A DNA stretch of 64,000 bases, taken from contig NC_134365.1 of NCBI RefSeq assembly GCF_035582795.1, positions 78,039,635 to 78,103,634 of the forward strand, read 5' to 3'. The notes under the pieces are model-generated. The model saw only the letters and a list, made by a program, of their open reading frames with translations, was not told the DNA's origin and made no database searches. This document shows, piece after piece, positions 48,801 to 61,377 of the stretch. Position numbers and translations under genes: made by a program. Origin of the DNA: Mycteria americana. Lineage: Eukaryota; Chordata; Aves; Ciconiiformes; Ciconiidae. Each line of letters begins with the position of its first letter. Position 1 is the first letter of the stretch.

Positions 48801-51800
48801 TGTGGGATCAGAGATAGAGCTTGTAGGATACAAGCTTGTGGGCTTGTAAACTGAAGTGCTGTTTTCTCCCTGATTTCTTCATGATGGAGAAGGCAAGAAT
48901 TGAATGAATGCACTAGGCATCTCTATTCCAGAGTAATGCTATTAGCTCTGCTTCTGACAGCTTCTGCTGTCTCTCCCTTGGTGGTTTGCTTTGGCCAGAC
49001 CCATCAAAAATGGATTCCTTAAGTAGTGAGCTGATTCTAGTTTCTGGAGTTGCTTTTGGTTAAAGGAGTCTTGGTGCTTGTGGAAATCAACCTGCTTCAT
49101 TGGGTTCTCAGACTGAGTTCCTAGACTGTGAACGTGCTGTTCCCTACCTGCTTGTGCCCATCATCTTTGGTTGTAGGAGTACACAGAGGCCTTGAAGAGT
49201 ACTAAGCACTATATAGTAGAATACAGTAGTTCATGGAGAATTGGTGGCAGGAAATTTAAAATGCCTTGCAGGTTTTCTACTGGGGGTGGATACAGGCCAG
49301 AAATCTCCTTCAGTCCTTTCCTCTTCTTATCAGACTTTTTCTTTCCTTCTGTTCTCATCAGGCAGATTTGACTCCACATCCTTCTTTCAGGTGGAAGTTG
49401 TCCTGGTGCTCACGCGGTATGCTTGGGAGAACATAATCCTCCACCATTGCTTCATGGGAAGAAATGACCTTTTGTATGTTGTGATGGAATTGTAACTGGG
49501 GGAGGCTGAGGAAGTAAGTTTTCCCTGTTTTCAAGTAGAATTTGTGTGCACAGGGAGGAGTGTAGCTTTCTCTAGTTGCTTTTAGGGTCCTTTCAAGCTG
49601 CAGTTATTGCCTGTGATGTTTGAGGCAGCAGCCTGGCTTTTCCTTGTCAAAAAACTCTGGGATTGAAGCCATCTGTTTACAAGTTCAGGACAACACAAGT
49701 GCCAGAGGTATGCCCACTTCATGTCCTGGAGCATAGAAGCTGTATAGTTTTGGTGTGTATTATGTTAGTGCTTAGGAGAGCTGGGTAAGGGCAGATGCTT
49801 TAGAGATTGCTTTATTTTTGCCTTAGAAATAAAATACACACGAGGGCCTGGGACCCTCTTTACCTGAAACATTTTCCCACTTATTAACAAGTGTGCAAAA
49901 GCTAGTGCAAAGGGCAGGAAATGGAGGAGAAAAATCTCACGTCTGTGAAATGAATGGATACACGATGTTTAGTTGCAGGGTCCTGCTCCCAGCCAGGTGC
50001 TGGTTCCAGACCTCAGCGCACAGGGTCTGAGCGACACTGAGCTGTGACAGCCAGCGTGCGTCCTGAGAATACTGCAGCACATTACGAGTAACGAATGCAG
50101 CTTGTTCACCTCTCCTTGCTCATCTGCGTGAAGAGGAGTGTTGTTCCGTTTTGGGCAGGGAGGACAAAATGTCAGAACTGTTTGCTGGGAGCTGCTTAAA
50201 AATACACTTACGCCTCTCAGGCATGAGGAAATGTGATTAAAAAAATATGCCATTTTCAAAGCCGTGGGATTGCTGCTGTAAGGTCAATGTAGGGAGGCTG
50301 AAGCAGAGCTGACAAGGTCAGTGTGTCAGCTCAGTATCCTACTGGGTGGCTTTTTCCATACTTGAAAACCTTGCTTTTGTAGGTCTAAGTTTGTAAATAC
50401 TTTAAAACACCATTCTTGTCCACATTCTTATTTCTGCTGATTTCTTTTTTTTTTTTTTTGGCCAGCATTAGTGTTTGTGTGTCTACACAGTGAAAATTAA
50501 CTTTATATTTTCTTCCTTTCTTATCTGGTTACTTTTCAGGCATGCTGTGTCCATGGTCTGTGCCATAATGTGGCTTCTGCCACCACTAGTGCCAGCAAAA
50601 GGGAAGTGGTGAGTGGCAGCTAGGGACGGAGGTGAAGTCTGGAGTGCCCCTTTGCTGACAGCAAATGGATGCCTGCCTGATAAAGACAGCTACATAACTT
50701 AAGATAATAATTAAAGAAACAAGAAACAGGGACTTAGAGCAAAATGATGAATCCCAAGTTTGACTTTTAGTTTTAGCTCCGTAGCTCTCTGTCAGCTTCT
50801 GTCAAAGTCGGCATCTTGCTTTTCTGCCTTGCAGAACATATTTTGAAGGATTCCTGTTTAAGTATTTACTAAGTGGGTGTTAGACCTGTTGCATGAGCTG
50901 AGCAGAAAGGGACTGAAACAGCCGAGGAACCAAATGCTGAGATGAATTCTGGCTTGGTGCTTTGCTAGCTGTGAGGCTTGAATGGGATCAGCATAACTGC
51001 TGGAAAGAAGACCCGCATGTTAAATACAGTGGCTCTGTGTTGGTACTGTGGGCTCATCTTGGCTTTTATCACTGCCTGTTTATGCCCAGGCAGCTGCGGG
51101 TCAGCTCCGGCTTTGTCAGTTGTTATCAGAGTCAGATAATACCGGAGCGGGGATCTCTCTGTTCAGTTATGTCAGCAGCGTAACAGCGCTGGTAGCCAGT
51201 CCTGCTTCGCTGGCTGGTGTGTTGTCCACGGCTGCCCAGCACAGGCAGCGGCTGGGTGAGGGCAGGATCCTCCTTCCTCCTCGGCAGCACCGGCGCTGCA
51301 TTGGCAGGGCCTTGCAGGGAGCTGGAGCAGAAAACTGGTTCAGCACACAGCAACTTAATTTTGCAGGGTTCGGCTTTCTTGCTGAACTGAAGTGGGCCAC
51401 GTAACTGGCTAAAGATCTGTCTGCTTAGTAATTACAGAGTCTCATTTTGTTTGATTGGTGTTCGGTTGCCAGCGCTGGTCATGTTGAAAGCCGCTTGCGG
51501 CTGCCACGGTCTGTTTAGTGCTCCTCTCTCCCCAGCTGCTGCTTCTCTGCCTGTTCCCGTTCTGCCTCAAGGCACCCTTCCTCTTTTCAGGAGGGCTGGT
51601 ACCTGTGCGGGGCTTGGCCAGGATAGCTGCTGTAGCATCGTTAATATTGGCTGTCTCAACACAGGTGTCATCCACCAAAAAATGCAAATTCTTTTTTCAC
51701 CAAAATTTAAAACAAATGCAAGCAACTTGATAGAAAGATAAGAACTTTCGTGGGAGAAAAACTGAAAGCAGTATTTCACCCTCATAAACAAAACAAAACA

Positions 51801-54800
51801 AACCCCCAGCTTCTCATAAACGTTTCTCACTGGCTCAAGTATTGGATATGCTCCTACCATGCTAGATATATATTTTACCCCTGGCAAACGTAAAGGGGAG
51901 ATCTTTGTTCTGGCAGTCACAGAATAGACCACTCGTCTGTGTAAGTTTAACACGTCCATCATATAAGCAGGTGGGGCCTGCTCCTTGCAACTAAACAAGA
52001 GGATTATTACAGCCCTTTCCTAAAAGCTGCCTTTAGCTTTACTCTTCCCTTTTTTTAGGTCTTTTCATTTCTTTAAGTGACAGAGCCTGGCCGTTGTGAG
52101 TGCCTTGTCTGCCTACTGAGACATAAATAATTTCCTTTATTACCACAGTTCTGCTTTGAATGCAGTCCCTTGATACAGTGCCTTTATGTGGATTTGATCA
52201 AGTCTTTGCCTTTGATCTGCCTGTGATTATTAATTCTCTATTATAATTAAAGGAAGCTTTGTCTTTCTCCTGCAGTCTCTATCAAAAGATCTCAGAGCCT
52301 TTTGTAAATGTTAAGTGATTAGTAATGCAGTAGCAGACTGGTGAGTTGTGTGTGGTTTTTCTCCAGAAAAGAGACAAAGAGTCTCAGTGTATCAGCATGC
52401 ACTACGTTTGGGGCTGGTTTGAAATATTTCAGTGCAACAGTTTTTCTTGGAGAATACCAGTTTTTGTAAAACTTTTTATTTTAATGTTCCTAGAAGGCTT
52501 ACAGTTTTGAAGATGACTTTTCGTGAAAGAGTTTTAGGTGTCAGGCAGAAATTCCGCGTGTGTTGGTCTGTGATAGGCAAACAGAGGAGCAGGTTAAGAG
52601 CTAGACTGCAGGGTCTTCACCCACCAGGGACCTGTTGCCTTCTGGTCTGATGCCTCACGTGGGAAGTGGGAGCTCCAGCAGATACCTGACCTTTTTATGC
52701 AAGGGTTGGCTGCTTCATCAGGGGGATTTGTCCCATGGCCTCACTCACCTGAGGTGTGAGTGAATGAGGGTCGTGTCACTGGTCTGAATGGGTTAGAAAT
52801 GGTCTTGAATGTGGACTTTCCATTTTGCATGTGATTATCTGAACTTTTAGGATATGAGTTGCAGGCAGGTGAGTCACTGTCTGAAAAAGTGCAGCTGGTT
52901 GCGGTTTTGTCTCTGGGAAGAGCAAGGAAACTTGGGAAGCAGTAAGATGTTGGGGGCAGGAAAAGAGCTTCCTGTGCAGTTCGTGTTACATGGTCATTGC
53001 ACGTTTCCCTTCTCTGTGCTGCTCTGACCAAAGAAGATGACAAAGTTACGTGAACAAATCAGCTGTAATGGAGCCAAGGGTAACAAACCAGTCCTATAGC
53101 TTCCAAAGTTAGGGTTTAATCACGAGATGAAAGTACACTGTGTAAAAGTTGTGGTCAGGCAGTGCTGCGGAGCCCGCTCAGCACTGGTTGAATGTGAAGG
53201 AAAGCACCGTGTCCAGAAACCCGTGATTAGCATCACGACAGCTGCTGCTTTCTGTGGGGTGGGATTCAGCTTTGCAGTCAGAAATAACTAGAGCTAAAAT
53301 TAAGTAGCATTTACCATCTGCTTTTGTAAGAGGCAGAGGCTTCCGGTCAATTTTTTAATAACAAGGCAGTGAATGGTAAAGACTTAAGAGGTAAACTGTG
53401 CTGTTGTTGATCTTTTAAAATGACACTAAAATTATTAAGAGTGAGGGTAGAAAGGATCAAATTGTTGACATCAGCTTGCTCTTCCTTATAAAAAGGAGAA
53501 AGTGGGGACTTTTCTTATTTTTATAGCGTTCCTGCTGACTTTAAAGGCCATTTTCTGACTTGTGAGAAGTCCTTGACAGCTCTGGTGGTGCTTCCAACTT
53601 TCTGCAGCTAATTGCTCCTGTTCTGTGCAGTTTGCATGTCATCCCATGCACCGAGACAGCCTGCCTGGCTTACAGATGTAGTGCTGTATAGCATGTGTGC
53701 ATGCAATCCGCTTATTATATTAATTTGTTTGAAACGCCAGCACAGCTTCTAATGTGACTAAATCACGTTGACTGCTGACACTGCCAGGAGATTGTTAAAA
53801 CATCGGAGGGCTGCCAGGAACCCTTGCTGCTTTCCTGGGGACTGGTAGAGAAGTGACCTTTTACTCATGAATTTAAATTTCTGGTTTAGGGAAATACTCA
53901 GGGTTTTTGCTGAATGCCTTGGCCACTCGCCTGTCCCTTGTTACATTTAGATTTTGCAAGTGCTGGCTGGAGCGGTTCGGAGGACTAGTGCTGCCTGTTA
54001 ATTGAGGATCTGCTCAGAGAGGAGATCTCCAGCCAGAAGGGAGGGAGGCTATAGCAGACATCTGGGAGAAATTGTGGCTAATTCTGCCAGATACCTTTCC
54101 AAAGCATCATCTTTCTGTGCCTGTAGTTACACCTGACTTGTCCTGTGTAAGTTCACAGCTGACTCAGACCATCGGCAAGTTTTATGTTAAGGCTGTAACC
54201 ATTTAGTGGAGTATGTGTGGTGGGTCAAGGTGGGGACAAACTCTCGTCGTGGGCGGGAGAACGTTCCCTGGATGCTGGGGCTGCTCTTACGGGTTCTGCT
54301 GGCACATCTGAAGGAGACCTCTGCCCTGGTGTGGCGTGGTGTGGCGTGCCAGTGGGAGCCAACAAACCGGCCCGGGGCAACAGATACAGAAAAGGTTCTG
54401 CTGGGGACCAGCCTGGACTAAGTGATGCTACTCCAGCCTGTACTCAGTTTCCTACCCCTTCCTGTCTTCCCCTACTGCAGGTTTCCTCCGACCGATCTAT
54501 GAAATTAAATGATCAGACTTTAGAGAGAGATGCTTTACACAGATCTCGTTTAGAGAGCAAAGAACTATGCCAACACAGCAGGGGAAGATGTTTCCTGTGG
54601 AGAAGGGGAAAAGAAGGGGACCTGTGGATGGGCAGGTGGAGAGCAGGCAAGGAGCAGTAATATCTCATGTGGGACCTACCATGACTAGAACCTGTTGTGC
54701 AAGTACAGCTCTGCTCTACCAGTAAAATGCCCTCTTGCACGGATGGCTCGCTCGATGTAAGGATCTGGTATAAATTTTACAGCAAAGCCACTGTTGCTGA

Positions 54801-57800
54801 TACAAAGCCGAGGAGGTTGACGTTTGCCAATTGATTAATATCCATAATCTTTTACAGTACCTTTGGGTTTGTGAAAGCATGGGCTGAAAGCCGTTCTTTG
54901 TTGTAAATTTACACTAAAACACCTATCGGATTCTTCTCAGAGATGTACCTGTTGCTCCATCCTGACTACTATTTTAACTGTCTCCACTTGCTCATTTGTG
55001 GGTTCTCTGTTTTTTTCCAGTGTTGTGGCTCGGTTTCCTTTTCCTGCTTCTGGTTCTTTGCTCAACGGTGATAAGTGGATACTGGGGGCAGCGAGCAGGG
55101 AAAAAAAGTCCTCAGCATCTGTTCAAGCGCAGCATGAAAAGGTTCTGGAGTGCAGCAGGTGTTGGGAATACCCTGGCAAATTTATGTTCCTGAGTGCAAT
55201 TGCTTCTCTGCATGCTGGCTGTTGCTCTGTGAACCTGTGTGTTCCTGGGGCAAGCTGTCACGGTGGGGAACCCGACTGTGCTTTGGCCAGAGGGTGGAGA
55301 TGACTTTCTCAGGAAGCTCCTTGCAGAGAAAACGCCATCTTTGAGGTGTCTGCTCTTAGGTGGCCAGCAACAGGCCAAGGGAGGCACTTGGCTATCTGCA
55401 GAAGCAGCAAGGATAGGGAGGGATTCCTGGCTGGGAGTCCATGGCCAAGTGCTGTGTCCTCCCTCCCAGCTCCCCCCCCCCCCCGCCCCCCCAGCAGCTG
55501 GGAGGCTATCTTAGTGCCTCCTCCTGTGTCACCATGCCCGAATTAACGTAGGTTTGGCAGTCCCGAGGTGGCAGCCCCTTATCCAGTTGCTGCTGCTCCT
55601 TCAGCATTCAGACGGCCCATGCAGTTCATCTGCGACCTTTTGTGCTGCTGGGGCTGGGATGGCAGGGCTCCTGTGTAAGAGGCGCAAAAAAGGAGGTAGG
55701 AAACATTACGTTTGTAGCAACAATCTCTTCCTAAGCTGTCTGCCTAGGACCTGGTGTATGGGCTCTCTGTAAACAGGGCTCTCCCTGGGCAGCAGGCTTT
55801 GGGAGGCTTTCTGCTGACATAGCCATGCTTTGCCGCTAGCGGTAGAAGAGGATGTTTTGGTCCTGTGGGATCTGGCCCAGCTGAACTGGATCTGAAGGCA
55901 AGCTTAAGGGTTTTATGTGGCTCTTCGTGTTGTGAGGGATGGGGGCTTAATACACAAATTCGTATTAATGCTTTCTTTCAGTTTAGTAAATTGCTCAGAA
56001 ACAAGGTATTTTTGTTATGAAGACTGGAGATAATTTTTAAAATATTAAAAAAAAAAAGAACAAATGTATCATCTTAATTAAACTTTTGGGACTAAAACTA
56101 GTTTACCTGCATTTAAAAGTATTCTGGCTTGAAATGTATGCAGCATTTTGTTTATATAGCATACACTGCAGACAGTACCATGTATTCACTGCCCAGAGGA
56201 ACTTAGCAGCTCTTTGCTGCATTTGCAGAGCATTAGGAATAGAGATGCCCTGACCTTATTGAATGCTTGGCATTCCCAAAATGACAGCAGTGCTATAATA
56301 ATGAAAAGATAGTTACATCTAGAAACAAGGCTGGTACTTCCAAAAGGAGTCTGATTCAAGTGGAATTTGGGTATTTATAGTCGTAGCTAGCAGGGTTTTA
56401 AAAATCTTACTTGTAATGCCCAGTTTCCACACGATTTTTCTTGTGCCTCCTGGTGGCTGTATTCCTATTGGCATCACAATGTAGGAGGTGCTCGGGTGAG
56501 AAAGCTCTAGTTGGGCGTGATGCAAACAGGGCTGGGTAAGGCACGCTGTTAGAACTGTTGTGGTCTGTTGTGTGAGGCCTCTTAGCTCCCTGGCTTTTGT
56601 TTGGAGAGTTTTCCAAGAAAATGAGAATGAGTGCAGAAAAGGGGTAATTAAGAGTTTCTTTAATAACGACATTTTTTCAGGAGGTTAAATCTCAGCCTGC
56701 AGACATTGTATTCTGTTTGCAGTCGAGAATGCTGTTCTCTTCCCTTTGCAGAAGGTACACAACACAGAAAGCAAGCCATGCTTACTGCTGGCAGCCCCTC
56801 TTCCCCCAGACTTTGTGCCGTCTTAGCTCTAACCAGCTGCTCTAACATGGTTCATAAGCCATAAGGTCTCAAAATATGAGACTGGTGTTTGTTGCTTGCA
56901 GAACATAAGAACAGCATTTCATAACTGAGGATTTTAGTCATGTTCAATATCATGCTGTGAACCAGAATTAACTAACATCTTGGAACTGCAATTAAGAAAT
57001 GTGGTAACTTGTTTTAAGCACTTATTTCAAGTATCCGTGAGAGAAGTAGTGGGGACTGTAGTGTATTCTTCTTCCCTGTCCTCCTTTGGGGCAGTAGGAT
57101 CTCTGTGTTTTCCCTTTCTGTCAACCAGGAAAAAAAGCAAGTACTGATGCAGGATTTTGTAACCTTTGCAGACTGCATGGAAATGATTAGCCTGTGGTTT
57201 GATTTTCCAGTGGGAAAGGGAAATAGTGACTGTTCTTGAAGGAAGTGCTTGTTGGGATACTGTGACTATTAGTTAACTGTTCCTCCTTTCCCCAGAAAAG
57301 TTTGGCTAGCAGGCCTTATTTATTTGGAAGTCCTTGCTTTTCCCTGAAAAGAGTATGGGACTTGGACCTCTCCCAAAGGAGACTGCAATACCACAAATGC
57401 TGCCACAAATGAGCTTAGCCCATGCTAACACAGAACTGTCACTGAATAGATGGGGCTGTTATGGTATCTTTGTATCTCTTACTTCAAATGCATGTATTTC
57501 AATAGCTTGGTTTATAATACATAATCATTATCTGAGTTTAGGGGGAGATGTGCCTTGGAGACTGTAGAAGTGTTATAGCATTGCTAGTGCTTTTCTTACT
57601 GTCAAGCTCTGTGAAGATACTAAAGACTATTCAGTACTTGTTCTCAAGTTCAGTTCCTCCCATGTGGCAGGACGTAGGGAAGTATTTTAATATCCATTTT
57701 ATTGGTGAAGGGTACTTTACTGACTTTCCCAAATGAGAGTTACAGGTTTAGGACAAGAGCTTGAAATCACAAATTCCAGATTTCTGTTCACCGGATCATG

Positions 57801-60800
57801 CTGCATCTATTTTTAGCCAATGGCAATGCTAGAATTAAATACATTTTCATCTTTATTTGGTAGGTCTCCCTGGGATTCTCTGAGGCTTTTAATAAGCCAG
57901 TAGCAAGTTGCAGTTCCTGGTGTTCTGCAGCTGGAAAAGGTGGTGATGAGTGATGGTCATGCTATCAGAAAAGAAGTTTGTTTTTACAGTATGCTGTCTG
58001 CTCTAGATCTGGACCATCCTGCAGACAAACCTCACACCCCTTCCTTCTGGAGAAACAAGCCCTCTGAGGTTGCTCTTACCACAGAATTGGGTTTCTTGCA
58101 AAATATTTTCAGCCAGTTGTGTGGTGGCTCAGTTTAATAAGAAGTTATAAAAGGATGTTACTTTGATTTTATTTTCCACTGCGGCTGCAGTTCTTAATTC
58201 CATAAACTATGGACCCATTTTGAAATGGCTCTACCAGATGTTTTCTCTTATTATGAATACGCTCTTCAACCCCTACATTTCTGCAAACTTTGCATTTATT
58301 ACAGTCTTTCTTTCTGTTTTTTCTCTCTATTCAGTGAGTGACCTCCAGGAAGAAGGTAAAAATGCTATCAATGCACCAATGAACCCAAGCACCGTGGACA
58401 TCCATCCAGAAGACACACTATTAGGTAAAGTATTTGTGCTACAGAACTCGACTAAGCGATTATTAATGAAGGTGGCCACTGTGACCGCCATATCCATTGC
58501 TTTACTGTTGAATGTACATTGCTCAGTTGAAACTGAGAGAACTGGGCATGAGAATTGAGAACTGTTGCATGTCACATGTAGACTAGAAATTAGAAGGGCT
58601 AAAATGGAATTTAAAGAGCAGTGCCAGCTATGCAGATACACTTAAACTACGTAGTTTATGGGAAAATTGACTTGTTCAATGAATTGTCAGAGAACTCGAG
58701 TTTGTCTGTGATCATCCTGAAAGTAGATAGTAAGTTGAGGTTTGCAAAGAATTAGATGGAAAATACTGCTGAATTTGCCTGCTTAAGATTTACTTCAGTT
58801 CCATTAACCCATTGGCCAAGTGCATCTCAGACATCCTTCTTTGGTAAGGGAGTGGTATCTTTCTCTCTATATATAGATGGGGAACTGAAATGCAAAAGGA
58901 CCAATCCACAGAAAGCCTGTAGCAGAAGTGTGTGTCGTGGTTCCTGTGGAACCCTTAGACTGCCTTACCTCAACGTACATACCACACTGTTGCTAACTAG
59001 TGGATGCCATGTTCCTCCTTGGGTTACTACTGCCACTTTGCAAGTGACAGTACAGCAAAATGGGACCTGATACTGAATGAACAGATGAGCATTTAGGCTG
59101 CTGAAAATAGTAATTAAATGTGATTAGGATAGAAGTATGTAAAACAAGCAATGCTTTAGAGAAAGAAGGTAAATATTCAAAGTCCTGTTCTCTCCGTTCC
59201 CCCCTTCCCCGAGTCCCTACAAGAGCAACAGCATAGTTTAATAGCAAAAAGTGTTTAAGACTTGTTGGAATAAAACACTTTGTTCTTTCCTGACCATATG
59301 TCTCTTAATCTACGGAATTAGCTGAAGCAAGCTGTCGTGGAGACAAATAATAAAACAGTAAATTAAAAAAAAAAAAGTGTTAGTCATTTAGATTTTCTGA
59401 TTAGAAGAGTAGTAGGAAATGCAAAATACTGTTCTTCTGAGACATGGGCAAAGTGTTGGTTGCTCTGTGTATATGTATGGATCAGGAGTGTCTCCAATGA
59501 TTTCTTCTGGGTACCGCTAAAGGTGTGTATGACTTTACAAGATGCGGGACCGCTCCTGAAGGCCTGTCATGCAAAGACATGACCACTGGTGAACCTTAAG
59601 CAAATATACCATTATGGGTCAAATCTTGTTCAGGGTTCCAGTTAGCAAGTATTTTGGGTGTGTAGTGGGTGTCACTTCCTTACGACTAGACTGCCTGACT
59701 CATCCTACGCTGTAATGAGGAAGTAAAGGAACAAGGGGGGGAAAAGCAGCAAAAGAGTTCATGTTTTTTCATAGGCTTGTGGAAATTTGTCAAGTATGTT
59801 CAGATAGCAGGGTCTTATTTTTTAAATAGAGATAAGGGGCCCTGGAAAATACTGAACCCAAATGTCTGGGTGAAGTCTAAGGTAACCAGTTAGATGGTAT
59901 AGTCTCTCTTGTGTCTAGGATGTGCGAGTGTCACGTTTGCCGTCTGACAGCAGTGAAGTCTAGCACTGCAATAGGAGGTCACTGTAGGTTGGTCATTGTC
60001 AGGTGTTAAAGGGTTCCTCTATGCAGTGTGGCAATGGCCTGACCAATGGTCATACCGAAACCCCTCCTTTGTTGTCATGCTGGAAGGAATTGAGAAATCA
60101 ATAGAAAAATAGGATTCCATGTGGCCTGTCTAGACTCAGCTTAAGATAAATCCATGGGGTTTATAAATAATTATTGTAGCCGATGAGATGTAGATCTCCT
60201 CCCATAGCTGTGACACTGTCACCCATCCTTGTGTTCCTGTTGTGTAGTAGCCAGGGTTAGCTCCCCACTGAAAGGAACAGATCTAACCTAGATCACAGCT
60301 ACCACTGGGCTACTAAAGGAGCTAAAATGAAGGGGAGGGAGAGGTCTGCTACTTGAAAGCAAGCACCAGAATTTAAAATACGAGAATTGCTCCAGCTGCT
60401 TCCTAAATACTGGTATCCGTATCTACAGTAGCATATAAACATGCACATGATGCATGTGTCTGTATGTGCTGTTGTGAAGATAATTCTGCCAAAGGTTGTT
60501 TGATTGTTAGCCTTACTGAGCTCAAGTTGATTTTGCTACCAACATTTCTGTATCAAATCATCCCTTCTAAAAATTAATCTTTATATTCATGCCTCTTGTG
60601 GTTGTCCTGCTGGCCATTGGAGAGCAATTTCTCACATTTCTCCATCTCCCAGCCACAGAAGAAATAGAAGACTTTACACCTGAGAAATCTATTTTATGTT
60701 CTTCCCCCATGCACAAGGACAACTGATATAAGTTGGGGTAATTTTCATTCTCCAGTTTAACCAGAGGTTAAGGAGTTCATGCACTCAGGGCTGCAGGTGT

Positions 60801-61377
60801 GACCAAGTTTCGGGGAACCAGGGAGCAGAGGCCCAAACTGTCAGCCCAAGTCTCAGCAGTTGCACTGAGTGTAGTGCCATAAGCTTGCTCTGCTCTTCAA
60901 GATGGTGTGATTTGGGACAGGTGTTTTCAAATAGAAATTAAATACAAATTGAGGAGAGGGAGAAAAGTAGTTGACTGCACTTTTTGGCATGTTAATATTA
61001 ACATGCCCCACAGGGTATAGAGTATAGTGATTTTCCTGAAGTAGTCTGCATACAGCAGGGTCTGAGCTGGGGAAGGCCAGTGGAAACAATCTTATTTTAG
61101 GGAAGTTAGGGCTGTGTTATCTTTCTGTGTGTCTCTAAAAATGCCTAACGCTTTGGTCATTGGATATTCCCTTCCTAAGATGACGGCTAGGCACTGTCAT
61201 TTCTTGATCACCTGACAGGCCACTTCATGATTAGGAGTTGTTGCAGTGTTTCAGCAGTGTGCATTTGAAGTGGATCTCACTAAAGTCTCCCATTTTACTT
61301 GGACAGAGGAGAATGAGGAACGCACTATGATTGATCCTAACTCAAAAGAAGACCCCAAGTTCAAAGAACTGATCAAG
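33749..61377 (+). CDS. PARVB: PARVB, beta-parvin (5' part: coding exons 1-3; continues past the window)
   Basis: Beta-parvin is a cytoplasmic adaptor at focal adhesions. It binds integrin-linked kinase through its second calponin-homology domain and ARHGEF6 (alpha-PIX) through the first, and links integrins to actin. The window holds 92 codons in three exons, 115 + 90 + 71 bases, phases 1, 1 and 0. The sequence covers the basic N-terminus (MKKDESFLGKLGGTLARKKK), the linker SDLQEEGKNAINAPMNP, and ENEERTMIDPNSKEDPKFKE just before the first CH domain. It matches human beta-parvin closely, with the usual substitutions. A paralogue is less likely, because the N-terminus and the position next to SAMM50 both fit PARVB. 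The next exon, expected to begin V-L-L-D-W, was not found before 64000. Confidence 0.95.
33936..33962. repeat. TTCCC / CGTCC short tandem repeat
   Basis: Two adjoining pentamer runs just after PARVB exon 1, inside the CpG island. Confidence 0.8.
38770..38925 (-). mobile_element. MIR-type SINE fragment
   Basis: The plus strand carries the reverse of the MIR core in order: CCTCTATTTTGCAGGGAG, GTGATTTGTTCAAGGTCA, GGCAGTGACAAAGCCAGG, then CTGAGTCCTCTCTGGTGC. This corresponds to the family's lowered-threshold wording (attttacagatgaggaaac ... cttgcccaaggtca ... agagc). Old and diverged. Confidence 0.75.
41925..42012. repeat. Ancient amniote repeat fragment
   Basis: GGGATTTGGATGCCAAATT, then AAAGGGAGTCGAGTG and GAAATCTTGGCC follow the pattern of an old dispersed reptile/bird element built around a self-complementary core. 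Family name not assigned. Confidence 0.4.
44800..44882 (+). mobile_element. CR1 LINE 3' end fragment
   Basis: Contains CCTTGGCAGGTCCTTCCAAG and then CTCTGATTCTGTG, the typical 3' terminus of CR1 (ggtcccttccaac ... attctgtg). Only the last part of the element is recognisable. Confidence 0.55.
45995..46926 (+). mobile_element. CR1 LINE 3' portion (reverse transcriptase end and 3' UTR), decayed
   Basis: Conceptual translation across several frames gives CR1 reverse-transcriptase pieces in the right order: LFNIFINYLEE, QFAN, then KANNILGCINRSTASR, LEHLQRWATRMAAG-like and KLKRMRFSLDKGRNFFML. The tail at 46880-46926 ends GAGGTCCTTTCCACCCTGA and AATTATCCAATGAT, close to the CR1 3' terminus. Frameshifts and stops show it is dead. 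CR1 is the main LINE of birds and reptiles. Confidence 0.9.
55472..55492. repeat. C-rich homopolymer run
   Basis: Thirteen C, one G and seven C in PARVB intron 1. Confidence 0.9.
57650..57830 (-). mobile_element. MIR-type SINE fragment
   Basis: In order on the plus strand: GTAGGGAAGTATTTTAATAT, CCATTTTATTGGTGAAGG, TGACTTTCCCAAATGAG and GATCATGCTGCAT. This follows the reverse of an amniote MIR (gtagggaagtattatta, ccattttacagatgggg, tgacttgcccaaggtca, gaccatgctgc). It ends about 500 bases before PARVB exon 2. Confidence 0.7.
58335..58424 (+). CDS. PARVB: PARVB coding exon 2
   Basis: Completes Val39 and runs SDLQEEGKNAINAPMNPST through HPEDTLL plus one base. Acceptor after TCTCTCTATTCAG; donor GTAAAG. 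The segment is low-complexity linker with Ser/Pro phosphorylation-type sites. Confidence 0.95.
58870..58985 (-). mobile_element. Probable MIR-type SINE fragment
   Basis: ATAGATGGGGAACTGAAATG and CACAGAAAGCCTGTAGCAGA fit the reverse MIR wording (acagatggggaaactgag ... cacagaaagtctgtggcaga). Weaker than the two MIRs in PARVB intron 1. Lies in PARVB intron 2. Confidence 0.5.
59349..59376 (+). repeat. AATAAA plus 12-A run
   Basis: AATAAA at 59349-59354 followed by an uninterrupted run of 12 A at 59365-59376, the arrangement of a retroposed mRNA tail. The sequence upstream is not recognised. Confidence 0.45.
61307..61377 (+). CDS. PARVB: PARVB coding exon 3
   Basis: Completes Glu69 and runs ENEERTMIDPNSKEDPKF to Lys92 (KELIK), then donor GTAGGA in phase 0. 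These residues lead directly into the first calponin-homology domain. Confidence 0.95.

Larger units (their letters stand above)
33864..58334 (+). other. PARVB: PARVB intron 1 (24.5 kb)
   Basis: No coding exon can be supported inside. Contents I can name are CR1 LINE ends, MIR-type SINEs, one other ancient repeat, short simple repeats and a moderately GC-rich patch at 42.8-43.2 kb that could be a minor promoter. Open frames of 100-210 codons occur (for example minus 51567-51998 and 56319-56672), but none has a family resemblance. Confidence 0.7.
58425..61306 (+). other. PARVB: PARVB intron 2
   Basis: 2.9 kb with a probable MIR fragment and, at 59349-59376, an AATAAA followed by 12 A. No other gene or exon is recognised. 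Confidence 0.75.

Noticed and set aside
51567-51998. 143-codon minus-strand frame in PARVB intron 1
   Set aside because: No family resemblance, no convincing splice or promoter context, length compatible with chance.
52280-52330. Possible MIR-like segment (AGATCTCAGAGCCTTTTGTA)
   Set aside because: One short block fits but the diagnostic core does not follow.
56319-56672. 117-codon minus-strand frame in PARVB intron 1
   Set aside because: No recognisable domain or splice context; taken as chance.
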